Of a DNA stretch of 64,000 nt, positions 49,327-55,839 are shown piece after piece (position 1 is the first letter of the stretch; each line of letters begins with the position of its first letter). The notes beneath the pieces are model-generated. The model saw nothing but the letters and a program-made list of their open reading frames with translations. It searched no databases and was not told the DNA's origin. Source of the stretch: a virus; IMG/VR virus record IMGVR_UViG_3300042543_000704, positions 1-64,000 of that record. One strand, written 5' to 3'. Both the position numbers and the translations under genes were made by a program.

Positions 49327-49598
49327 CGATTTCGCTTGCTGGACCTGAAGACTCCCAAGCTCCCCTCAAGCAGATTGACATTGGCGCAGGCGTTGTCGCT
49401 GCACGCTGTGGCAAAACCCTGCCCGACGCCTATCGCCTGGCTCGCTTTGAGGACGAGAACGGCGTCATGAGCCTAAAGCTCCAGGGCTACTTCACCTGGA
49501 CTCAGGGCTGGAGTCAGCGCGGAGGCGAATGGAGGGACATCGAGACCGTCGATTGGCTCCATGCCCGAGACGGCGAGCCCTATGGGCCATTGCTGTGA
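49323..49598 (+). CDS. 91-residue protein, unknown
   Basis: ATG 49323 overlaps the previous stop by four bases. Beta-type sequence (VAARCGKTLPDAYRLARFED; MSLKLQGYFTWTQGWSQRGG). Ends the five-gene coupled run. Confidence 0.55.
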   Translation: MTISLAGPEDSQAPLKQIDIGAGVVAARCGKTLPDAYRLARFEDENGVMSLKLQGYFTWTQGWSQRGGEWRDIETVDWLHARDGEPYGPLL

Positions 49599-49709
49599 TA
49601 GCTGCTCCTGGCTGATTCCATTCCCGATTGGACGACCCTGCTTTCCGAATCAGCCGCTTGCAATTTCACCCCATGAGATCTAGTTACACTCAAGGAAATC
49701 AATTCCTAT

Positions 49710-50462
49710 GTGCAAGCGCCGACCCGATTCGAAATCAACGGGGTTCGGCATTACAGGGCCGGAGATGACCCCAATCGGGTCTACCCTTCGGTAACTTCCA
49801 TTCTCGGGAAAACAGCAGGAGCCAAAGCCAACCAGCGGCTCCAAGCTTGGAATCTCAACAACCCCGGCGCAAGAGAAGCAGCAGCGAAACGAGGGACGGC
49901 AATCCACGCCGCCTGCGAAGACTACATCCGTGGCAAGGAGGTCAATCTGCCCGATGACCTCCTGCCCTACTGGGAGGGTGTTGCCCAGCACCTCGATCGC
50001 TACGAAGGCTTTCTCTGGTCTGAAAAGCCACTCCGTAAGGAATGGGACTTCTGCACTGGAGAAGATGGCATCTCCAGGATCTGGTCCCACGAGCACGGCT
50101 ACTCCGGATGTCCTGACATCGTCGGCCTCAGAGGCGGCGTCGCCTGGCTGGCTGACGTCAAATCCTCTGTCTCTCCTTATTGCCGCTACTTCCCAAAGGA
50201 CGAGAACCGAGCACACTTCTCTGGCTGGATGAAATTCAATAAGTGCGGTCTCCAGCTCGGCGCCTACTCCATCGCCATCGAAGAGACCCTTGGTATCGAT
50301 GTCGAGTTCGGTGGCATGTTGGTCACGACTCCAGAGACCGTCCAGTCCTTCATCTTGCGCCCCCATGAATTGCGGAGTTTCCGCTTCAAGTGGCTGCAGA
50401 AGGTCGCCGAATACAAGCGCTTGGTCGCACTAGAGAAGGAAGCGTTAGCCCTCGCTTCCTAG
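49710..50462 (+). CDS. PD-(D/E)XK exonuclease (RecB/Cas4-like)
   Basis: A 250-residue protein from GTG 49710, with AAGGAA about 13 bases upstream. Nuclease core: the His-containing RGTAIHAACEDYIRG, the acidic GYSGCPDIVGL, the D-x-K in WLADVKSS, and LQLGAYSIAIEE (QxxxY-type). This is the set for phage RecB/Cas4-type exonucleases used in recombination or host DNA degradation. Preceded by a possible promoter (TTGCAA-N17-TAGTTA, 49658-49686). Confidence 0.8.
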   Translation: MQAPTRFEINGVRHYRAGDDPNRVYPSVTSILGKTAGAKANQRLQAWNLNNPGAREAAAKRGTAIHAACEDYIRGKEVNLPDDLLPYWEGVAQHLDRYEGFLWSEKPLRKEWDFCTGEDGISRIWSHEHGYSGCPDIVGLRGGVAWLADVKSSVSPYCRYFPKDENRAHFSGWMKFNKCGLQLGAYSIAIEETLGIDVEFGGMLVTTPETVQSFILRPHELRSFRFKWLQKVAEYKRLVALEKEALALAS

Positions 50463-50499
50463 TTCACTATGATTGGGATACAGGATTCTTGACCCCTTC

Positions 50500-50889
50500 A
50501 TGAATTTCAGTGAATTCCCAAGGCGTTACCTCGAAGAAATCAAGCGGAGGAGTGCAGGTATGCCAGACATGGGCGATGTCGACTACGGCTCAACCATCGG
50601 CAGGGGTGGCGTAGGCGCTGGATTTGATACCGCCAAGTACAACGGGTACATGGGCAGAGAAAACGACGAGATCGCTGGTGGCAACTATGGCAACCCCGTT
50701 AATCAGCATCCGCATGGTCGGAGAGGCGCCTATAACGACTTGAAGACTGGACGGGCGCAGCCAGGTGGTGGCGTCTACGAAGCTGCAGTTAGGGGTCTCC
50801 TGGATAAGAAGGAATCGCCACTCTACGGCGGTACAAACGAAGAGTTGAGGCGTTGGTACGCACAAAATCCTTGGGCTCTAGGGCGCTAA
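50500..50889 (+). CDS. 129-residue Gly-rich protein, unknown
   Basis: ATG 50500 (MNFSEFPRRYLEEIKRRSAG); a TTG nine codons upstream is an alternative. Gly/Tyr/Asn-rich middle (DYGSTIGRGGVGAGFDTAKY; NDEIAGGNYGNPVNQHPHGR) then a helical end. The style resembles virion-type proteins. Function unknown. Confidence 0.5.
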   Translation: MNFSEFPRRYLEEIKRRSAGMPDMGDVDYGSTIGRGGVGAGFDTAKYNGYMGRENDEIAGGNYGNPVNQHPHGRRGAYNDLKTGRAQPGGGVYEAAVRGLLDKKESPLYGGTNEELRRWYAQNPWALGR

Positions 50890-50891
50890 CC

Positions 50892-51113
50892 ATGCGAATG
50901 GCATTCAGCCCTGAAGTGGCGCCCCTCCTGCAAGACGCCATTGCGGGGGGGCCTAGCTTCAAGGTGGACACTCCTTACGTTCCGGGACGTTCACTGGAGG
51001 GGATACCGAACGCCAATAACCCCGCGATGCGCGACAAGATTTACAGGCGTTTCCTGGCAATCCCTCCTGGGAGCCCAAATCAGCCACAGCTTCCATCGAT
51101 CCGGGGCGTATAG
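50892..51113 (+). CDS. 73-residue protein, unknown
   Basis: ATG 50892, two bases after the previous stop (MRMAFSPEVAPLLQDAIAGG; NPAMRDKIYRRFLAIPPGSP). It is co-transcribed with the previous gene and of similar unknown character. Confidence 0.5.
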   Translation: MRMAFSPEVAPLLQDAIAGGPSFKVDTPYVPGRSLEGIPNANNPAMRDKIYRRFLAIPPGSPNQPQLPSIRGV

Positions 51114-51281
51114 ATCGCCAGCATTGACGCAGTGGCGCCTGTCCCCGTAACGCAGTGTCTGCACCATGTGCCCCTCGGGTGCTGCATTTGCAGCAACGGC
51201 CTGCCCTAGCGCCAGCCCAAGCAGCAGCGCCGCCCAGGGGATGTGTGCTGTGCCTGACCAATTGATTGCTTTCCTGTGCAA
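50991..51281 (-). CDS. Possible secreted protein on the opposite strand
   Basis: A 96-residue minus-strand frame with a convincing signal-peptide-like opening (WAALLLGLALGQAVAANAAP) and two Cys residues. The start is a TTG at 51281 without a clear ribosome site, and the 3' 123 bases run opposite the 50892 gene. It would explain the otherwise empty 51114-51281 stretch. Confidence 0.35.
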   Translation of the reverse strand: MHRKAINWSGTAHIPWAALLLGLALGQAVAANAAPEGHMVQTLRYGDRRHCVNAGDLYAPDRWKLWLIWAPRRDCQETPVNLVAHRGVIGVRYPLQ

Positions 51282-51413
51282 GCTTTCGCTCCATTCAGGT
51301 CAAAAGGTATTCTACCGAATCAGCAGTGGGTATAAGTGCTTACACCCCCGAGCACCAGTAACTTGCCATTGCCTGCCGTGGCGGTCATAATGAAAGCCCC
51401 ATCCTTTCACCCC

Positions 51414-51626
51414 ATGGCCCGCGGTCCCTTGATCATCCTTCGCCTTCAGAGCATCTGTGTTGGCCTACTCTTCGCTGCCATCGTGGGCGTTGGCTCCTAC
51501 GGCTGGGTCAGCAACATCATCAAGCTTGCTGGCTCATCGTTCGACCCCCTGGGCGGCGTTGTTGTGATCCGAGCCATTGGGATCCCCATCGTTCCCCTGG
51601 GCATCGTCATGGGCTACGTGCCCTAA
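51414..51626 (+). CDS. Two-pass membrane protein
   Basis: 70 residues from ATG 51414; ATG 51390 would add eight. Two hydrophobic segments: SICVGLLFAAIVGVGSYGWV and VVVIRAIGIPIVPLGIVMGY. Holin-size and holin-like topology, but also compatible with a small host-membrane effector. It ends four bases before the dCTP deaminase-like gene. Confidence 0.5.
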   Translation: MARGPLIILRLQSICVGLLFAAIVGVGSYGWVSNIIKLAGSSFDPLGGVVVIRAIGIPIVPLGIVMGYVP

Positions 51627-51630
51627 ACCC

Positions 51631-52248
51631 ATGCTGAAGAACGACCGCTGGATTAAGCAGCAGGCCTCTGCTGGAATGATCGAACCGTTCACTCCGGAGC
51701 TGGTGCGGGAGGTGTATGTGAGCCTCGGCGGCCTTGAGCCGTATGGCCCGATGCGGTGCCCCGTCCTGTCCTACGGCTGCAGCTCCTATGGGTACGACCT
51801 GCGTCTCTCGCCCAAGGAGTTCCTGATCTTCCGCCACGTCCCCGGCACGGTGATGGACCCCAAGCGGTTCAACCCCGACAACCTGGAGCCTGCTGCCCTG
51901 CACTCAGACAGCGATGGGACCTACTTCATCCTCCCGGCCCACTCCTATGGACTCGGGGTTGCCCGGGAGAAGCTCAAGGTCCCAGCCAATGTCACGGTCG
52001 TCTGCCTGGGCAAGAGCACTTACGCCCGCCTAGGTATCATTCTCAACACAACTCCCGCCGAGGCCGGCTGGGAGGGCAATCTCACCCTGGAGTTCAGCAA
52101 CTCCTCAGGGGCTGACTGCCGCATCTACGCCAATGAAGGCGTTTGCCAGCTCCTGTTCTTCGAGGGGGATCCCTGTGATGTCACCTACGAGGACCGCGAT
52201 GGCAAGTATCAGCACCAGCCGGAGAAGGTCGTACTCGCAAGAGTGTGA
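51631..52248 (+). CDS. dcd: dCTP deaminase / dUTPase-fold enzyme
   Basis: A 205-residue protein from ATG 51631. Family features: SYGCSSYGYDLRLSP near the start, LPAHSYGLGVAREKLKVPAN, the nucleotide-binding GKSTYARLGI, and EAGWEGNLTLEFSN containing the catalytic-type Glu. Length fits dCTP deaminase (about 190). It converts dCTP to dUTP for thymidylate supply; the fold is shared with dUTPase, so exact activity is inferred. It fits with the dNMP kinase at 60381. Confidence 0.85.
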   Translation: MLKNDRWIKQQASAGMIEPFTPELVREVYVSLGGLEPYGPMRCPVLSYGCSSYGYDLRLSPKEFLIFRHVPGTVMDPKRFNPDNLEPAALHSDSDGTYFILPAHSYGLGVAREKLKVPANVTVVCLGKSTYARLGIILNTTPAEAGWEGNLTLEFSNSSGADCRIYANEGVCQLLFFEGDPCDVTYEDRDGKYQHQPEKVVLARV

Positions 52249-52254
52249 ACAGCG

Positions 52255-52569
52255 CTAGACCGGTCCATTCGATAGCCAGCTCCTGATCGCTTGCTCTTTG
52301 TCGGCGCAGTAGAACGGCTGCTCCGTGTACCACTGCCAAACGTCGCAGTGATTCTTTGAGACATTGCACGAAGCACAGGCTGGCACCAGGTTCGATCTCT
52401 TCGTGGTGCCACCCTTGATCTTGGGAACGACATGATCAAGGGTGACCTTCTCGGGCTGGCATCCGCAGTAACTGCAGCAGCCGTCCCACGCGTTGATGAT
52501 CTCTCGCCTGAAACTGTTCTTGGTGGCCCGCTTCGAGACCAACTCCGATCCTTCAATCCTGTGAGACAA
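52255..52569 (-). CDS. HNH endonuclease
   Basis: A 104-residue protein with a complete small HNH domain: CSYCGCQ (zinc pair), VTLDHVVPKIKGGTTKRSNL (DH and N) and VPACASCNVSK (zinc pair plus Asn). Stand-alone small HNH proteins occur near phage terminases or as homing nucleases; this one is far from the terminase and on the opposite strand to its neighbours. Confidence 0.85.
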   Translation of the reverse strand: MSHRIEGSELVSKRATKNSFRREIINAWDGCCSYCGCQPEKVTLDHVVPKIKGGTTKRSNLVPACASCNVSKNHCDVWQWYTEQPFYCADKEQAIRSWLSNGPV

Positions 52570-52698
52570 AGGGCTCAGTCTCGCTGGGGTTTAAGCGCAA
52601 GACCAGGCTAGCGAGGATGGGCTATCCCCTTGCTCATCGCTCCGCAGTTGCGCCAATGAAGAGATCTGCCAGTGCTTGTTCTTCACAGATCTTGGCCA

Positions 52699-52818
52699 TC
52701 AAGCATTCTTCACGGGCACACAATTCGGCACCTTTCGGCCATCTTTCACCTTGGTGCCAATAGCCTCGTAGTTCTCCCAGCAGGCGGCGGCAAGTTTGTC
52801 TCCGGCTTTGCGTGTCAT
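52699..52818 (-). CDS. 39-residue conserved-type micro-protein (KVPNCVPV)
   Basis: ATG at 52818 (minus), TGA at 52699: WENYEAIGTKVKDGRKVPNC then VPVKNA. Sequences of the type YExIGxKxKDGRxVPNCVP recur at the ends of virion proteins and as small genes in cyanophages. The start is seven bases after the stop of the 52826 gene, so it is co-transcribed. Confidence 0.55.
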   Translation of the reverse strand: MTRKAGDKLAAACWENYEAIGTKVKDGRKVPNCVPVKNA

Positions 52819-52825
52819 GGGTGGT

Positions 52826-53746
52826 TCATCCTCCGCGGGCTAGTCTATCTTCCAATTCGCGGATCTTCTTGTCCTTCGGGCTTTCCATGCCGAGCTGTTG
52901 GGCGAGCAGGGAGCCCACGGCCATCCCTCCAAGGATGCCGACTTCATCACCAGCAAATCGGCCAATCGCTTTACCAAGGTGCTCTCCGGTGACCTGTTGA
53001 ACGGGAGCGTCAAGGCCGCTAGTGATCCGGCTAAACATGTCGCCCAACGCCTCTCCGTATTGGCCCCCCGCAGCTTTGCCGATCTCGCCGGCTATTGCTT
53101 CTCGGTTGGCCATAAACCTGGCAATGTTTTCATCAAAATTGTTGTGGGCTGTTCCGCGTATCAGTTGCTCGACTTCCTCGTAGGGGCCAAGTTTTTTCAT
53201 CAGGGTTTCACTGATTGCCTTGCGCTGCTCGGGAGGCATCGACTCCAGGGTCTTGGCAACGGCGGCGCCCCTTTGTCCCATTTGCACCCTGCTGGCATAG
53301 TCCTGGAATTGCTCAGCTGAGATCCCATAGCGGCTCATGAAAAATTCCGGATCGCTGACTGCCTCACGAGCTAAGCGGCTTGAGGCCTCAGAGAGTAATT
53401 CATCTTTGATGAGCTCGCGCCCTAGAAGCGCGTTCTGCTTTAACCCCTTGGCTGTGGTTTCATTTCCAAAAGTTCGGCCAATGAACTGCAACGTCGGATT
53501 CTGGAGCTCTCCTTTGTGAATGCGTTTCCCTAGCTTTGCTCCGATGCCCCTTCCTGCTTTGCCCAAGGCAATACCACCAAGCATGGCTGTCGCTGTCTCC
53601 AGGGCGATCTGGCCCGGCGATTTATCTGTGCCTACCTGGGATAGACCAGCAATCAGCCCTCCTCCGCCACCCTCTAGGATCTCTTCCCCTAGTGGTGTAT
53701 CGGTGAAAAACTCAATGATCTTTACAGCCGCTGGCCGTTGATCCAT
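52826..53746 (-). CDS. 306-residue Gly/Ala-rich protein of virion type
   Basis: Helical protein with Gly/Ala stretches at both ends (LEGGGGGLIAGLSQVGTDKS; VGILGGMAVGSLLAQQLGME) and a charged core (MPPEQRKAISETLMKKLGPY, FDENIARFMANREAIAGEIG). Similar in style to the left-arm ejection-type proteins. Middle gene of a leftward cluster 54757-52699. Confidence 0.55.
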   Translation of the reverse strand: MDQRPAAVKIIEFFTDTPLGEEILEGGGGGLIAGLSQVGTDKSPGQIALETATAMLGGIALGKAGRGIGAKLGKRIHKGELQNPTLQFIGRTFGNETTAKGLKQNALLGRELIKDELLSEASSRLAREAVSDPEFFMSRYGISAEQFQDYASRVQMGQRGAAVAKTLESMPPEQRKAISETLMKKLGPYEEVEQLIRGTAHNNFDENIARFMANREAIAGEIGKAAGGQYGEALGDMFSRITSGLDAPVQQVTGEHLGKAIGRFAGDEVGILGGMAVGSLLAQQLGMESPKDKKIRELEDRLARGG

Positions 53747-53777
53747 GGCTGCCTTGCTACGCCTGCTGGCTTTAATC

Positions 53778-54185
53778 CTAACGAAGTGCAGCTTCTGGCC
53801 CTTGCATGGCCTCCATCACGGACTCGTTGTCGAATGGGTAGGGCTGGACCCGACCCCAGTCATGTACATCTGTCAGTAGATTCATGACCCGCGGTGGTAG
53901 ATCTCCGTTGAGTGCCAGGGTGTTGATCTCTTCTCCACTGATTTCTCCGGCCATCATTCCCTGCCTGAGACCTTCAAACAGGGCGAGCTCCTCTACGGCA
54001 AGCTTGCTGTATTTCTCTCGCATGCCTCCTATGTTGTTCTTGGCGTGATCGGCCTGTGTCATTTCCTGGGAATGCATGGGCGTGCGCTGCTCCTCCAGGT
54101 ACCTGATCAATTCATTCAATCCATAGCCGCCAGCGCCTGCCGCTCCGACGCCGAGCAACGTGCCAGCCATGCGAGCAGGTTTCAT
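53778..54185 (-). CDS. 135-residue protein with Gly-rich hydrophobic N-terminus
   Basis: Opens with a membrane-type segment (MAGTLLGVGAAGAGGYGLNE) and continues with acidic helices (KYSKLAVEELALFEGLRQGM, EISGEEINTLALNGDLPPRV). Four-base overlap with the upstream gene. Its last codons are part of the 40-base direct repeat. Confidence 0.55.
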   Translation of the reverse strand: MKPARMAGTLLGVGAAGAGGYGLNELIRYLEEQRTPMHSQEMTQADHAKNNIGGMREKYSKLAVEELALFEGLRQGMMAGEISGEEINTLALNGDLPPRVMNLLTDVHDWGRVQPYPFDNESVMEAMQGPEAALR

Positions 54186-54757
54186 GGCCTGTCCTCCATC
54201 GCGCTCAGGGCGTAAAGACTTCCCAGCGCTCCTCCAAGTCCAGCGCCGGCAATCAGCCCATTCACTCCGTTCCGGCGGAATTTCCTGAGTCCCTCTGAGC
54301 CGGGCGGGTACAGGATGCCGGGACGATCATGGCCCTGGCTCCTCCTCTCGTCGACCTGGGCTTGCATTCTTTGCTCTACCCCTTGTTCCATCCGATCCAG
54401 CGCCCTGCGTGTATTGGCCAACTTCTGAATATCGCTCGGAGTGTCAATCTTCTTATGACGAGCTTCCAGGGCCAGCAACTCTCTTCTAATGGCAATTGGC
54501 AGCAGCTCACGCGCCAATCGCGTTTCGCCGTGGGGACTAATCCTTGCGGCTACATCTCCCCCTAGGACGGCGCCGCCAAGTCCCATGAGGGCTAGTCCAG
54601 CGTTCATTGGAATCTCGCCGGAGTTCGTGGAGGTGGGATCACCTGTCGCCACGTCCAGCGCAGCCCCAGCCGCGGGGATCCCAGCGCTAAGGGCCAAGAT
54701 CGCAGCTATTGCATCTCGGACGTTATCGTCAGCAGCCATCCGCCTTGGTCGGCTCAT
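54182..54757 (-). CDS. 191-residue protein with Gly/Ala hydrophobic segments
   Basis: Hydrophobic segments AILALSAGIPAAGAALDVAT, GLALMGLGGAVLGGDVAARI and GLIAGAGLGGALGSLYALSA bracket a charged helical middle (RRELLALEARHKKIDTPSDI). Virion or ejection-type composition like the 15-18 kb genes. A stranded copy of the downstream gene's end lies just upstream of its start. Confidence 0.55.
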   Translation of the reverse strand: MSRPRRMAADDNVRDAIAAILALSAGIPAAGAALDVATGDPTSTNSGEIPMNAGLALMGLGGAVLGGDVAARISPHGETRLARELLPIAIRRELLALEARHKKIDTPSDIQKLANTRRALDRMEQGVEQRMQAQVDERRSQGHDRPGILYPPGSEGLRKFRRNGVNGLIAGAGLGGALGSLYALSAMEDRP

Positions 54758-54822
54758 ATTGGAAGACGCCTGTACCTGCTGCCTTTAATCCTAACGAAGT
54801 GCAGCTTCTGGCCCCTTCTTGC

Positions 54823-54852
54823 CAAAAAAAAGCTCCCCTACCACGGAGAGCT
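54823..54852 (-). terminator. Leftward terminator of the regulator gene
   Basis: On the minus strand AGCTCTCC pairs with GGGGAGCT (one G-T pair) over six bases and is followed by eight T. It ends the 54967 transcript and separates it from the 54757 cluster. Confidence 0.8.
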
Positions 54853-54909
54853 CTGAATCCCACTTACCCTCTAGTCGTAATGTCCGGCTCACCCCGGTCA
54901 CACCAAGAG

Positions 54910-54937
54910 GTTCCTTCGACCCTTCAATCGAAGGAAC
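54910..54937. other. Perfect 10-base inverted repeat
   Basis: GTTCCTTCGA and TCGAAGGAAC flank an eight-base loop, 30 bases after the regulator's stop. There is no T-run; it may be an mRNA 3'-end hairpin or a binding site. Confidence 0.7.
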
Positions 54938-54966
54938 GTGATTACCATAGCATGCATCCTGCCCGC

Positions 54967-55587
54967 CTAGGCAACCGCCTCCCTGTTGGTGAATGCTTCT
55001 CGGACGGCCTCCTCCTCCAGGTTGGTAGCCACCGCGAACGCAGCAACCAACTCATCGCTGAACGTCCCCTCCCTCTCGAGCAGGTCCAGCGCCTCGGTCG
55101 TCAATCCCATCTTCTCCTGTAGCCACTCGGGCACCTCCGCGGCTACAAGCTCCTCCCTGGGCCACGAGTAAAGCGGCTTCTCTTCTGCCGGTGGGAGAGC
55201 CGCAGCCGGGATACTCCTCTGGCTCGCTGTCGTCATGGCCTCCAACATTCCCGAGATGTGCCCTGCACCTGCACTGGAGCGAATCCACGACACGACATCC
55301 TCGAACGAGATATCGCTTTCGTAGACTCCTGTTTCGTAGTACGCGACCAGCGCGTCCAGCGTGATCCCCATCAGTACTGAGAGGCGCTTGTTGATCCCAG
55401 TCGAAACCCGCAATGGGTGCACCCCTGCACGAAAGTACTTCTGAGTCGTTCCTATCGTGATACCCAGTTCCGATGCAAGACGCCTCTCGCTCCATTCGTG
55501 TCTTGCCATCACTTGACGGAGTGCTGCGGCGAATCGCTCGTAATAGGTGGAGTCGTTATCCTTGATTGAGCTTCGTCTTGCCGGCAC
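54967..55587 (-). CDS. XRE-type helix-turn-helix regulator
   Basis: A 206-residue protein. Residues about 15-75 form an XRE-like helix-turn-helix (FAAALRQVMARHEWSERRLA, SELGITIGTTQKYFRAG, NKRLSVLMGITLDALVAYYE). The C-terminal part is acidic and helical (LDLLEREGTFSDELVAAFAV). It is divergent from the primase-helicase with 252 bases between, and has its own terminator. A repressor or copy-control protein for the replication gene is the natural inference. Confidence 0.65.
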   Translation of the reverse strand: MPARRSSIKDNDSTYYERFAAALRQVMARHEWSERRLASELGITIGTTQKYFRAGVHPLRVSTGINKRLSVLMGITLDALVAYYETGVYESDISFEDVVSWIRSSAGAGHISGMLEAMTTASQRSIPAAALPPAEEKPLYSWPREELVAAEVPEWLQEKMGLTTEALDLLEREGTFSDELVAAFAVATNLEEEAVREAFTNREAVA

Positions 55588-55839
55588 TGGGTCCTACCTT
55601 GCGTATTGAGCGAGATCGGACAGTAGCACCTGTCAATCGCTCACGCCCAGTCGGGCTGCGCTTTTGAGATAGTCCTGCTTAAACTTTTGCACATCGAATC
55701 CCTTATGCAAGATTTAATAAACCACATCTGGCGAACTTCCCCGATCCCCAGTAGGCTTCGCGCCTGTGCCGCAAGACAGGGCACGCAAAGCGCCAGACTA
55801 GCTAAGCAGCCCTAAGACCCTCCAGTCCCCCTCGGCCGA
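55588..55839. promoter_or_regulatory. Divergent control region between regulator and primase-helicase
   Basis: Non-coding. It holds a dyad TTGCA ... TGCAA (55686-55709) next to AT-rich TTTAATAAA. TTGCAC and TTGCAT on either strand could serve as -35 boxes for opposite promoters, with poor -10 boxes. No ideal promoter is visible. Confidence 0.4.

Larger units (their letters stand above)
53763..54814. repeat. 40-base direct repeats flanking a two-gene unit
   Basis: Copies at 53763-53802 and 54775-54814 differ at one base and are 1012 bases apart. The left copy encodes the end of the 53778 gene (GPEAALR, stop); the right copy is the same coding end standing alone upstream of the 54182 gene. Confidence 0.85.
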
